A DNA stretch of 64,000 nucleotides from Dehalococcoidia bacterium (lineage in GTDB: Bacteria > Chloroflexota > Dehalococcoidia > Lucifugimonadales > HRBIN23), in contig JANXCH010000023.1 of assembly GCA_025060295.1 (NCBI GenBank), forward strand, positions 1 through 64,000, written 5' to 3'. This document shows, in pieces, positions 19,001 to 26,529 of the stretch (position 1 is its first letter; every line of letters starts with the position of its first letter). The notes under the pieces were generated by a model. It made no database searches. It was not told the origin of the DNA and saw only the letters and a program-made list of their open reading frames with translations. The translations under genes and the position numbers were made by a program.

Positions 19001-20570
19001 GCCCCACCACGACATCTACTCCATTGAGGACCTGGCGCAACTGATCTACGACCTGAAGGTGGCCAACCCACGGGCGAAGGTGGCGGTCAAACTGGTGGCC
19101 GAAGCGGGGGTGGGCACCATCGCTGCGGGCGTCGCCAAGGCTTATGCCGACATTGTGCATATCTCGGGCCACGAAGGTGGAACAGGCGCATCCCCCCTGT
19201 CGTCCATCAAGAACGCCGGCTCCCCGTGGGAACTGGGGGTGGCCGAGACCCAGCAGGTGCTGGTGTTGAACGACCTGCGGGGGCGGGTGCGCCTGCGCAC
19301 CGACGGCATGATGCGCACGGCCAAGGATGTCATCACTGCGGCGATGCTGGGAGCCGAGGAGTACGCCTTCGGCACGGCGGCGCTCATCGCCATCGGGTGC
19401 CAGATGGCACGCCAGTGCCACCTGAACACCTGCCCCGTAGGGATAGCCTCCCAAGACCCCAAACTGCGCGCCAAGTTCAAGGGCCAGCCTGAGCACCTCA
19501 TTCGCTACTTCTTCGCCGTGGCTGAGGAGGTGCGCCAGGTGTTGGCTCACCTGGGAGCGCGCAAGTTGGAGGACATCATCGGGCGGGCAGATTTGCTTCA
19601 CCCCGTTCAGCTAGAAGGCCACCCCAAGGCCCATACCTTGAACCTGGCGCCTCTCACCGCCTTGCCCGACCCCACTTTGACACGCCCGCGCTATTGCGTT
19701 CAGGAGCGTAACGACCGCCCCGAGCCGATTTTCGACGACAGCCTCCTGCCTGCTCTGACGGCGGCGTTAGAAGGGCGGGAGTCGGTGCGCCTGGAACTGC
19801 CCATCCGCAACATCCACCGCACGGTGGGGGGGCGCATCGCCGGGGAGATCGCCTACCGCTACGGCAACAAAGGGTTGCCCGACGGGGTGCGCATTGAGCT
19901 GGTGTTCCGTGGCTCGGCGGGGCAGTCCTTCGGGGCGTGGTGCATCAACGGCCTGCGGTTGGTGCTCTATGGGCAGGCCAACGATTATGTGGGCAAGGGG
20001 ATGCACGGGGGCGAAATCATTCTGCGCCCCCCCGAGGGGGCTCCCTACCTGCCCCACGAGAATGTCATCTGTGGCAACACAGTGCTCTACGGGGCCACGG
20101 GGGGCTACCTGTTCGCCGCCGGGCGTGCCGGGGAGCGCTTTGCTGTGCGCAACTCGGGAGCGTGGGCTGTGGTGGAGGGCACGGGCGACCACTGTTGCGA
20201 GTATATGACGGGTGGGGTGGTGGTGGTCCTGGGGCCGACGGGGCGCAACTTCGGAGCGGGAATGTCGGGCGGTATCGCCTTCGTGCTGGACGAGGCGGGG
20301 ACGCTGGAGCACAACCTCAACCCCGAGATGGTGCAGATGGAAACCGTTGCCGACCCCCAAGATGTGGATCTGCTTCTGTTCCTGGTGCAACGGCACGTGG
20401 CCGAGACGGGGAGCCTGAAGGGGAAGCAGGTGCTGGCTGAGTGGAACGCCTTCCTGCCCCGCTTCCGCAAGGTGAGCGCCAAGCCCACCGTTGCTCCACC
20501 CCCGCCACGCGAGCTTTTGCGCCAGCGGCGGGATGCCCTGCTGGCTGCCGCTCGAACGGCGGGGCGCTAG
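16041..20570 (+). CDS. gltB: Glutamate synthase (GOGAT) large subunit
   Basis: 1509 residues. It converts glutamine and 2-oxoglutarate into two glutamates. The Ntn-type glutaminase domain (about 19-430) should mature at Cys19 in DGCGVGFVAHVEG, after an 18-residue propeptide. The central domain runs about 480-780. The FMN/synthase domain (about 840-1210) contains TGEGGEEQRRF and the [3Fe-4S] ligands IGCQMARQCHLNTCPVG (CX5CX4C), and the GXGXG beta-helix follows (about 1250-1450). ATG 16041 follows AGGAGG. The NADPH-oxidising small subunit gene gltD, usually adjacent, is missing here, so electrons may come from ferredoxin or from a GltD encoded elsewhere. Linked to two glnA genes, it completes the GS-GOGAT cycle. 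Confidence 0.96.
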   Translation: MVTSVCAPLYRPEHERDGCGVGFVAHVEGRKSHAIVQMALQAVVNLTHRGAVSADGKSGDGAGILTQIPLPLFNRLLRPLGVQAEQDGDLGVGMLFLPPQNSQAARNLVEACLKGVGLQVALWRPVPTDPSALGEKALATKPDIWQALVLRPRGMDFTAFARALYLARKEAERLAQQQGLKGFYIPSFSNRTVVYKGLMVAPQLSKFYLDLQDPDFQSALAVFHQRYSTNTFPTWFLAQPFRFLAHNGEINTLMGNRNWVRAKEPELSCKVWGEEVRRLVPIIQEGGSDSAQLDNVLEALVLSGRGVLHSMAMLVPEAWENMPHLDPAWRAFYEYHACLMEPWDGPAALAFTDGVVVGAALDRNGLRPARYQVTYDGLVVMASEVGVLDIPEESIVEKGRLGPGQMLAVDTATQRLLKNQEIKDALSQAQPYGEWVRRHLVSLPQTVKDLGLSPVTPSRPDLRLERAFGYTSEEVNLVLEPMAANAQEPTGSMGDDTPLAVLATKPRLLYSYFKQKFAQVTNPPIDPLREQIVMALHTYLGPRRSFLEEDPEAAHLLFHPSPILLDHELEAIRRHPDPAFRAVTIPCLFPVQAGVDGLEPALREVCRRAVEAVDSGAGILILSDKGVNEAYAPIPMLMAVGAVHHELIRRGRRMRCSIVAETGEAREMHHIACLLGYGAQAVNPYLAFAALRHIVEDAHTPIPDLTLEKALANYKKTLEKQVLKIMSKMGISAVASYCGAQIFEAIGIGDEVLEFCFAGTESRVGGVGFREIAAEVLERHQRAFREEAKLLDDYGYYRFRKGGEPHGYNPFMVRALHKFTMEGVPNAYQEFVREVRSLPPLALRDLLTFRPLGSPVPLEEVEPASEIVKRFTTASMSLGALSPEAHEVLAIATNRIGARANTGEGGEEQRRFRERRNGDNPNCAIKQVASGRFGVTPEYLAMADELEIKMAQGSKPGEGGQLPGHKVVAHIAAIRYTQVGVPLISPPPHHDIYSIEDLAQLIYDLKVANPRAKVAVKLVAEAGVGTIAAGVAKAYADIVHISGHEGGTGASPLSSIKNAGSPWELGVAETQQVLVLNDLRGRVRLRTDGMMRTAKDVITAAMLGAEEYAFGTAALIAIGCQMARQCHLNTCPVGIASQDPKLRAKFKGQPEHLIRYFFAVAEEVRQVLAHLGARKLEDIIGRADLLHPVQLEGHPKAHTLNLAPLTALPDPTLTRPRYCVQERNDRPEPIFDDSLLPALTAALEGRESVRLELPIRNIHRTVGGRIAGEIAYRYGNKGLPDGVRIELVFRGSAGQSFGAWCINGLRLVLYGQANDYVGKGMHGGEIILRPPEGAPYLPHENVICGNTVLYGATGGYLFAAGRAGERFAVRNSGAWAVVEGTGDHCCEYMTGGVVVVLGPTGRNFGAGMSGGIAFVLDEAGTLEHNLNPEMVQMETVADPQDVDLLLFLVQRHVAETGSLKGKQVLAEWNAFLPRFRKVSAKPTVAPPPPRELLRQRRDALLAAARTAGR

Positions 20571-20661
20571 GGGGCGTCTGGCAGGGGCGCTTTACCCCGG
20601 CAGGGAGGACGGGCCGGACATAGAGGGGAAGCGGCGCCCCAGGTCGCCCAGGGGAGCAGGT

Positions 20662-20820
20662 CTAGCCCCCGACCGGGCTTCTGAGCATCTCCACCAAGCC
20701 GTCCTTGATGGGCAGAGGCTCTTGGGTGATGTCGTAAACCAGGGGGGCGTGAGCCTGGCTCCCCTCAAAGATGATGCTGTTGGGTAGGGAGGCGCCGAGG
20801 TGCTGAACACCTTCCCCCAC
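20662..20820 (-). CDS. Possible 52-residue protein or gene remnant, function unknown
   Basis: A minus-strand frame from GTG 20820 to a TAG stop at 20664-20662 encodes a protein-like sequence, including SLPNSIIFEGSQAHAPLVYD and PLPIKDGLVEML. The composition looks like a real acidic/hydrophobic polypeptide rather than the Arg/Gly/Pro-rich translations of GC-rich noncoding frames. A GAAAGGGA stretch upstream could be a weak ribosome binding site. The frame is closed by a TGA 12 nt upstream of the GTG. It may be a small gene or the surviving 3' end of a lost one. I do not recognise a family. Confidence 0.3.
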   Translation of the reverse strand: MGEGVQHLGASLPNSIIFEGSQAHAPLVYDITQEPLPIKDGLVEMLRSPVGG

Positions 20821-20899
20821 AGGCGTTCCCTTTCAAGAGGGTTCTCGCCTATGAGCAGGGGAGCTGTCTGCCTGGGAGTGGGGGAGAGGAGTGAGAAGG

Positions 20900-20975
20900 T
20901 GGTGGAGATGGGGGGATTCGAACCCCCGACCTCCTGCATGCCATGCAGGCGCTCTCCCAACTGAGCCACATCCCC
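20900..20975 (-). tRNA. tRNA-Ala (GGC)
   Basis: On the minus strand the 7-bp acceptor GGGGATG pairs with CATCTCC and includes the G3:U70 pair that defines alanine identity. The anticodon stem CCTGC/GCAGG encloses loop ATGGCAT (anticodon GGC), the T-arm contains GTTCGAATC, and the CCA end is encoded (20900-20902). Confidence 0.95.
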
Positions 20976-21081
20976 ACAGGGGGGCGGGGAGCCATCTCCT
21001 TTTCCTACTATACTCCCCTGCGGGCGTTCTGACAAGCCCCCGGGGATGTCTGACGTGGGGTATGCCCCGACGGGCTGGCTA

Positions 21082-21110
21082 TTGCCCTTCCCGCCGTAGG
21101 GGGGTATAAT
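21082..21110 (+). promoter_or_regulatory. Promoter of pdxS-pdxT
   Basis: -35 TTGCCC (21082-21087), a 17-nt spacer and a perfect -10 TATAAT (21105-21110), 33 nt before the pdxS ATG, which has an AAGGAGGAG ribosome binding site. Confidence 0.75.
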
Positions 21111-21143
21111 CCCCTCAGGAGGGCATAGAACAAGGAGGAGTGT

Positions 21144-22025
21144 ATGCAGAAAGGGACGTGGGCGGTCAAAGTCGGCCTGGCCCAGATGCTTAAGGGCGGG
21201 GTCATTATGGATGTGGTAACCCCCGAGCAAGCCAAGATTGCGGAAGAGGCGGGGGCTGTGGCGGTCATGGCCCTGGAGCGTGTGCCGGCCGATATTCGCG
21301 CCGCTGGGGGCGTGGCGCGCATGGCCGACCCGGAGCGCATTTTGCAGATCATGGAAGCGGTGACTATTCCTGTGATGGCCAAATGTCGCATTGGGCATTT
21401 TGTGGAGGCCCAGGTGCTGGAGGCCCTGGGAGTGGACTACATTGATGAGTCGGAGGTTCTCACCCCCGCCGACGAGCAGAACCATATTTGGAAGCACGAT
21501 TTCAAGGTGCCCTTTGTGTGCGGGGCGCGGGACTTGGGCGAGGCCTTGCGCCGTATCGCCGAGGGGGCGGCTATGATCCGCACCAAGGGCGAGGCGGGCA
21601 CGGGCAATGTGGTGGAGGCGGTGCGTCATATGCGTGCTATCCAGGCCCAGATCCGCAAGGTGCAGAATATGCCGGATGAGGAACTGGTGGCCGAGGCCAA
21701 GCAGATGGGCGCTCCGCTGGAACTGCTGATGGAGGTGAAGCGTTTGGGCCGTCTGCCCGTGGTCAACTTTGCCGCCGGAGGCATTGCCACCCCCGCCGAT
21801 GCTGCTCTGATGATGTGGCTGGGGTGCGATGGGGTGTTTGTGGGCTCGGGTATCTTCAAGTCCAGCGACCCCGCCCGACGGGCTAAAGCCATCGTGCAGG
21901 CCGTTACCCACTACAAGAACCCCGAGATCATCGCCCAGGCATCCCGGGGCCTCGGGGAGCCAATGCCGGGCATAGATGTGCGCACCCTCAAACCGGAGCA
22001 GCTGCTGGCGGTGCGTGGCTGGTAA
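21144..22025 (+). CDS. pdxS: Pyridoxal 5'-phosphate synthase, PdxS lyase subunit
   Basis: 293 residues, full length for PdxS (about 294). It builds pyridoxal 5'-phosphate from ribose 5-phosphate, glyceraldehyde 3-phosphate and ammonia delivered by PdxT; 12 PdxS and 12 PdxT subunits form the complex. The (beta/alpha)8 barrel is seen in [34 protein letters not shown] (first catalytic Lys region), [20 protein letters not shown] (second catalytic Lys and phosphate loop) and [14 protein letters not shown]. The start is firmly set by AAGGAGGAG. pdxT follows after 3 nt, so the two are coupled. Confidence 0.97.
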   Translation: MQKGTWAVKVGLAQMLKGGVIMDVVTPEQAKIAEEAGAVAVMALERVPADIRAAGGVARMADPERILQIMEAVTIPVMAKCRIGHFVEAQVLEALGVDYIDESEVLTPADEQNHIWKHDFKVPFVCGARDLGEALRRIAEGAAMIRTKGEAGTGNVVEAVRHMRAIQAQIRKVQNMPDEELVAEAKQMGAPLELLMEVKRLGRLPVVNFAAGGIATPADAALMMWLGCDGVFVGSGIFKSSDPARRAKAIVQAVTHYKNPEIIAQASRGLGEPMPGIDVRTLKPEQLLAVRGW

Positions 22026-22028
22026 AGT

Positions 22029-22685
22029 ATGCTCCCGAAAGTTCCCACGCCTATCCCCTGGCAACTGGCTCTACAGGGGAAACGCCAGGCGTCGCGCCGG
22101 GTGCGGGTGGGTGTGCTGGCGTTACAGGGGGATTTCCTGGAGCACCGCCAGGTGCTGGAGGCTTTGGGGGCTGAGGTGGTGGAGGTGCGCCTGCCCCAGG
22201 ACCTGCACGGTGTGGAGGGCCTTATCATCCCCGGGGGCGAGAGCACCACGATAGCGCGCCTTTTGGATGCCTTGGATATGCGCGCCCCCCTCGTCCAGCG
22301 CATTCGCGAGGGGATGCCCACCTGGGGCACCTGCGCGGGGATGATCCTGCTAGCCAAGCGCTTACGGGAGGATCGCCCCATCCCGCTTGGGGTCATGGAT
22401 ATCGTGGTGGCCCGTAACGCCTTCGGCCGCCAAGTGGACAGTTTTGAGGCCGATCTGGCCATTGAGGGGCTGGAGGGGGGGCCGTTCCGCGCCGTGTTCA
22501 TCCGTGCGCCGGTGCTCCTGTGGGCGGGGCCAGAGGTGCGCATCTTGGCCCGCCTCCCCGACGGCACCCCCGTTGCGGCTCGCCAAGGTTCCCTGTTAGC
22601 CACGGCCTTCCATCCCGAATTGACCGCAGACCTGCGTCTGCACCAATGGTTCCTGGACATGGTTTCTGCCCAGGGCAAAGGGTGA
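22029..22685 (+). CDS. pdxT: Pyridoxal 5'-phosphate synthase, PdxT glutaminase subunit
   Basis: 218 residues. The class I glutaminase core begins at VRVGVLALQGDFLEH (about 25-39) and shows IIPGGESTT, the nucleophile in TWGTCAGMILL (Cys about 101) and FHPEL with the catalytic His and Glu. It is about 25 residues longer at the N-terminus than usual PdxT (about 190-200). The ATG 22029 lacks a good ribosome binding site, while a GTG at 22101 would start exactly at the conserved core, so the true start may be there. It supplies ammonia to PdxS through an internal channel. Confidence 0.93.
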   Translation: MLPKVPTPIPWQLALQGKRQASRRVRVGVLALQGDFLEHRQVLEALGAEVVEVRLPQDLHGVEGLIIPGGESTTIARLLDALDMRAPLVQRIREGMPTWGTCAGMILLAKRLREDRPIPLGVMDIVVARNAFGRQVDSFEADLAIEGLEGGPFRAVFIRAPVLLWAGPEVRILARLPDGTPVAARQGSLLATAFHPELTADLRLHQWFLDMVSAQGKG

Positions 22686-22737
22686 CGGGTGATCCCACTA
22701 TGACCTGCTGGGCAATAGGTTTGCCGAGGCTGTGCTT

Positions 22738-24384
22738 ATGACCGCACCTGTGAAGCGCCCCGATTTCCAGAAGGTTATCGTGGATGATCTGGACGCCTTA
22801 TTGGCCACCTTGCCCCCGCGGGTTCAGGAGGCGCTGCGCCGTCAGCCCGACCTCCACGATCTGATAGAGGTCATCCTTGATTTGGGGCGCCCCGCCCAGG
22901 CCCGTTTCCCCAACCGGGATGTAGACCTGGACAGCCAGGAGGTAACCGAGGCCGATATCCAGCACGTGGTGAGCCGTATCGGCCAGTTTGGGGATGATAA
23001 CCGCGCCGGGATAGAGCGCACGTTGCACCGTATCTCCTGTATCCGCAACCGCACGGGGAAGATCGTGGGCCTGACCTGTCGTGTGGGGCGGGCGGTGTTC
23101 GGCACCGTGCGGGTGATCGAGGACTTGGTCCGCACGGGCAAGAGTGTTCTGCTGCTGGGGCGGCCGGGGGTAGGCAAGACCACCATGCTGCGGGAGGTGG
23201 CCCGCGTGCTCGCCGAAGACCTGCGGAAGCGGGTCATCGTGGTGGACACCTCCAACGAAATCGCAGGCGACGGGGATATTCCCCATCCTGCCATTGGACG
23301 AGCCCGCCGCATGCAGGTCAAGACCCCCTCCTTACAACACGCCGTGATGATTGAAGCGGTGGAGAACCATATGCCCGAGGTGATCATTATTGACGAGATG
23401 GGGACCGAGTTGGAGGCGGCCGCCGCCCGCACCATCGCCGAGCGGGGCGTACAACTCATCGCCACCGCCCACGGTAACACCTTGGACAACCTCATCCTCA
23501 ACCCCACCTTGAGCGATTTGGTGGGGGGTGTGCAGACGGTTACCCTCTCTGACGAGGAGGCCCGCCGGCGGGGTACCCAGAAGACCATTTTGGAACGTAA
23601 GGCTCCCCCCACTTTCGACATCGTGGTAGAGATCCACTCCCGGGATCGGGTGGCTGTGCACCCCGATGTGGCCGCCACGGTGGACGCCCTCCTCATGGGC
23701 TACAGCGTGACGCCCGAGGTGCGCTGGGTGGACGCGCAGGGGGTGGTGCACCGAGGACGAGGGGAACCTATGGTTTTGGGCTCCAGCCCCGCCGGGCGAG
23801 AGTTTTTCCCTTTCCCCCGTGGGCAACGGGAGCGCCGCCGCGAGGGGGAGGCTGTAGCAAGCGCTCCGAGGCTCGCCGCCTCTTCCGGTGAGGTTGTGCC
23901 GGGTTATCCTCCCCCCGCACCCACGGTGGCTCGCGTCTACCTCTACGGCTTGGGGCGCGACCGCCTCCTCCAGGTAGCCCACAGCATGGGCCTCCCCCTA
24001 GAGGTTACCGACCGGGTGCAGGATGCCGATGTGGTGCTGACCACCAAGGCCCACTACCGCCGTAAGGGAGACGCTTTGCGCCGTGCGGAGGAGCTGAATA
24101 AGCCTGTGTATGTCCTCCGCAAGAACACTCCCGCCCAAATCGCCCAGTTCGCCCGCACCATTTTGGGGCCCCGCCTGCCCGAGGGGAATGACCGGGTGGC
24201 GGAAGGCCTGCGGGAGGCTGAGGAGGCTATCGAGCGGGTGCTGGCGGGGGAGCCGTCCGTGGAACTGGAAGCCCAACCCGCTTTTGTGCGCCGTCTCCAA
24301 CATCAACTGGCCGAGCGCTATAACCTCGCCTCGGCCAGCACAGGGCGGGAGCCCCACCGCAGGGTTATCATCTATCGGCCGTAG
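22738..24384 (+). CDS. AAA ATPase with R3H domain (SpoIIIAA-like)
   Basis: 548 residues. After an N-terminal region, a SpoIIIAA/secretion-ATPase-like P-loop domain spans about 90-320: Walker A GRPGVGKTTMLREV (about 142-155), VVDTSNEIAGDGDIPHPAIG, Walker B VIIIDEMGTELEAAAA and the sensor IATAHGNTL. A variable Arg/Pro-rich linker (about 340-395) leads to a second small domain (ARVYLYGLGRDRLLQVA... DADVVLTTKAHYRRKG), and an R3H nucleic-acid-binding domain ends the protein (ERVLAGEPSVELEA... ERYNLASASTG, about 480-545). This composite is widespread in Chloroflexota, Actinobacteria and cyanobacteria, with unknown function, probably single-strand nucleic acid handling. ATG 22738 is preferred over GTG 22732 because the upstream GAGG is correctly spaced. 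Confidence 0.87.
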   Translation: MTAPVKRPDFQKVIVDDLDALLATLPPRVQEALRRQPDLHDLIEVILDLGRPAQARFPNRDVDLDSQEVTEADIQHVVSRIGQFGDDNRAGIERTLHRISCIRNRTGKIVGLTCRVGRAVFGTVRVIEDLVRTGKSVLLLGRPGVGKTTMLREVARVLAEDLRKRVIVVDTSNEIAGDGDIPHPAIGRARRMQVKTPSLQHAVMIEAVENHMPEVIIIDEMGTELEAAAARTIAERGVQLIATAHGNTLDNLILNPTLSDLVGGVQTVTLSDEEARRRGTQKTILERKAPPTFDIVVEIHSRDRVAVHPDVAATVDALLMGYSVTPEVRWVDAQGVVHRGRGEPMVLGSSPAGREFFPFPRGQRERRREGEAVASAPRLAASSGEVVPGYPPPAPTVARVYLYGLGRDRLLQVAHSMGLPLEVTDRVQDADVVLTTKAHYRRKGDALRRAEELNKPVYVLRKNTPAQIAQFARTILGPRLPEGNDRVAEGLREAEEAIERVLAGEPSVELEAQPAFVRRLQHQLAERYNLASASTGREPHRRVIIYRP

Positions 24385-24391
24385 GGGTGTG

Positions 24392-26029
24392 ATGTCGGTG
24401 CCTCATCCACCCGCCTGTGAGGGGCATAGCGTTCCCCCTTCCCCCTACTGTGGCGCGTCGCAAAGGGCGAAACACTATGCCCGTGAGCAGAAGGTGCTGG
24501 GGCGCTACTTTACCCCCGAGGCCGTCGCCGAGATGATGGTGCGCTGGGCACGTGCTGTAGCCCCTCACACGCAGACGGCCTTGGACCCGGCGTGTGGGGA
24601 TGGGGTCTTCTTACGCGTCCTTGTTCAGGCGGGCTTCCGTGAGGTGGTGGGCATAGATATCAAGGATGACCCGGCGGTGCGTGGTGTGCGGGGAGTGGTG
24701 TTCCGCCAGGGCGACGCCCTTCCGCACATCGTTGACTACGAAAACAGGGTGGACTTGTGTGTGGGCAACCCCCCCTTCAGCGCCAAGTACGGGCGCATCA
24801 GGGATAAGCACATCCTCGCTCTATATGCCCTGGGGCGTGGGCGTCCCAGCCAAGCCGTGGAGGTGCTGTTTAGCGAGTTCTTCGTGCGCGCCACCAAACC
24901 GGGGGGCATCATCGCTATCATTCTGCCCCAGGGGATCTTCGCCTCCCTGCCTGCCCTGCCCGTTCGACGATGGATTCTCCAACACTGTACGCCCCTCGCC
25001 ATCATCCGTTTGTCCCGCGCCTTCTTCCGTGCCAACACAAGCATCCTCATCGCGCGTAAGGGGGGGTGGGAGGGTTCTCCCCTTGTCCTCCTGGCCCGGG
25101 CCGAGGATGCTTGCGACCTTGCCCAAGCGCTGGCGGTGTATCAGGGCGCAAAACCTTCCCCCCGAGCGTTCTGGCTCCCTTTGGGCGCTTTGAGGGAGAC
25201 CTGGGCGGTGGAGGCTTTGGCACCCTTTCAGGGGCCACGAATTCCCATCCGCCCCGATGTGCCCCTTGTAGCCCTCAAGGACCTGGTGCGAGAGTGTCGG
25301 ACGGGGGCGACGGAATACGGGGCGCGCCGGCGCTTTCAGAACGCAGGCATTCCCTATATAAGCGCCAAGGTGGTAACCCACCTTGGGCTGGAGTTCCAGC
25401 GGGATGGGCGATGCGTGGAGCCAGGGAGCGCTATGGATAAGCCCCGGGCGCGAGTGCAAGTGGGGGATGTGCTGTTCGTGCGGGTGGGGGTGGGCTGTGC
25501 GGGGCGGGCGGCCGTTGTCCTCAGGGAAGAGGAGCGGGGTGTGGCCGATGACTACATCTACATCCTGCGCCTGTCCGAGCGCCTTTTGCCCGAGTTCTTC
25601 GCCCTTTATACCGCTACCCCGTTCTTTCAGCAGGATACAGCAGTTTTGAAACGGGGGGTGGGCACCGTCACAATCCCTATCAGGGCGTTGTTATCGGTGG
25701 CGGTGCCCGTCCCCAGGAGGGAGGTTCAGGAGCGCTTCGCCCACCGGTATCGCCACCTGCGGGCACGGCTGCAGGCTCTGCCCGGGGAGCGGGCGCAGGT
25801 GGCGCGGGAGATGGCAAGGGTGGTAGCACAGTTGACCCAGTGGTTGCAGGGACAGGGGGAAGAGGATGGTACACTGGGCGAGTCGAGGGCGCAGGTTGGC
25901 GATCTTCGTGGAGACCTGGCCATACCCGTGGCGTGGAAGGGGTTCCCCGTGGCATCGCCGACGCATCGGGCAGACATCCGCGGCATCCTGGCGGATCTCA
26001 TTCCTGTATCCCCAGGTTCCCCATCTTGA
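24392..26029 (+). CDS. Orphan N6-adenine-type DNA methyltransferase with type I-like recognition region
   Basis: 545 residues. The methyltransferase half (about 35-270) has GRYFTPEAVAEMMV, SAM-binding motif I LDPACGDGVFLRVL (DPACGDG at 65-71), the acidic VVGIDIKD and the catalytic NPPF at 126-129, as in type I HsdM, type IIG and related adenine methyltransferases. The C-terminal half (about 280-500) resembles a target-recognition domain: PLVALKDLVRECRTGATEYG, GIPYISAKVV, VQVGDVLFVRVGVGCAGRAAVV and IPIRALLSVAVPVP, ending with a helical spacer. No endonuclease or helicase motif is present and no restriction gene adjoins, so it is either solitary or missing its partner. ATG 24392 is 7 nt after the R3H ATPase stop. 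Confidence 0.82.
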   Translation: MSVPHPPACEGHSVPPSPYCGASQRAKHYAREQKVLGRYFTPEAVAEMMVRWARAVAPHTQTALDPACGDGVFLRVLVQAGFREVVGIDIKDDPAVRGVRGVVFRQGDALPHIVDYENRVDLCVGNPPFSAKYGRIRDKHILALYALGRGRPSQAVEVLFSEFFVRATKPGGIIAIILPQGIFASLPALPVRRWILQHCTPLAIIRLSRAFFRANTSILIARKGGWEGSPLVLLARAEDACDLAQALAVYQGAKPSPRAFWLPLGALRETWAVEALAPFQGPRIPIRPDVPLVALKDLVRECRTGATEYGARRRFQNAGIPYISAKVVTHLGLEFQRDGRCVEPGSAMDKPRARVQVGDVLFVRVGVGCAGRAAVVLREEERGVADDYIYILRLSERLLPEFFALYTATPFFQQDTAVLKRGVGTVTIPIRALLSVAVPVPRREVQERFAHRYRHLRARLQALPGERAQVAREMARVVAQLTQWLQGQGEEDGTLGESRAQVGDLRGDLAIPVAWKGFPVASPTHRADIRGILADLIPVSPGSPS

Positions 26030-26068
26030 CCGACGCACCAGCAAGACCAGCACAGAAAGGAGGCACCC

Positions 26069-26446
26069 ATGCCCGTCGTCGCCATTGACCACATTGAAAT
26101 CATTGTCCGCGATGTGGATGAGTATGTGGCGTTTCTGCAGAAACTAGGCTTCCGCCTTTTGCGGCGCACCTCCCACCACGGGGGATCGGCCGAACTGCAA
26201 CTTCCCGGTCCCAATCAGCCCGTTATAGAGGTTCACAAAGTGGGAGGGGAGGAGAACATCGGCATCAACCATATCGCCTTTCGCGTGGCCAACGCCCAGG
26301 AGGCTTACAGAGAACTGTCGGCCAAGGGCATCACCTTTGAGGAGCCCCCCCGGTTCATTGAGGCGACGGGGCGCACCATCGTCAACTTCCGCGACCCCGA
26401 CGGCTGGCGTCTGCAACTGGTGGACGCCGAGCGCAAACTGACCTAA
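26069..26446 (+). CDS. VOC-fold protein (glyoxalase / methylmalonyl-CoA epimerase-like)
   Basis: 125 residues with a complete VOC unit. It begins VVAIDHIEIIVRDVDEYVAFL (first metal-ligand His), continues with GINHIAFRVANAQEAYREL (second-module His) and ends FRDPDGWRLQLVDAERK with the usual acidic ligand. The AAGGAGG ribosome binding site is strong. The paired DHIEI/NHIAF motifs occur in methylmalonyl-CoA epimerases, and a mutase of that pathway is encoded at 1153-2787, but glyoxalases and dioxygenases look the same at this level. It lies 39 nt after the methyltransferase gene and 83 nt before gltX. Confidence 0.8.
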   Translation: MPVVAIDHIEIIVRDVDEYVAFLQKLGFRLLRRTSHHGGSAELQLPGPNQPVIEVHKVGGEENIGINHIAFRVANAQEAYRELSAKGITFEEPPRFIEATGRTIVNFRDPDGWRLQLVDAERKLT

Positions 26447-26529
26447 AGGATGTCTGCCCTGGCCAGGGAGATACCCCTTGCCGAAAAAAGGCAAAAGCCT
26501 CACCCTAAGAGGGGGAGGAGTCGGTCGGA

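Noticed and set aside
17844-19601. 585-codon minus-strand frame opposite gltB
   Set aside because: Antisense of a fully conserved glutamate synthase with no protein-like features.
20821-20975. Reading frame through the tRNA-Ala region continuing the 52-residue frame upstream, with TGA as selenocysteine
   Set aside because: The sequence upstream of the TGA is tRNA and low-quality translation, and no SECIS-like fold follows the TGA.
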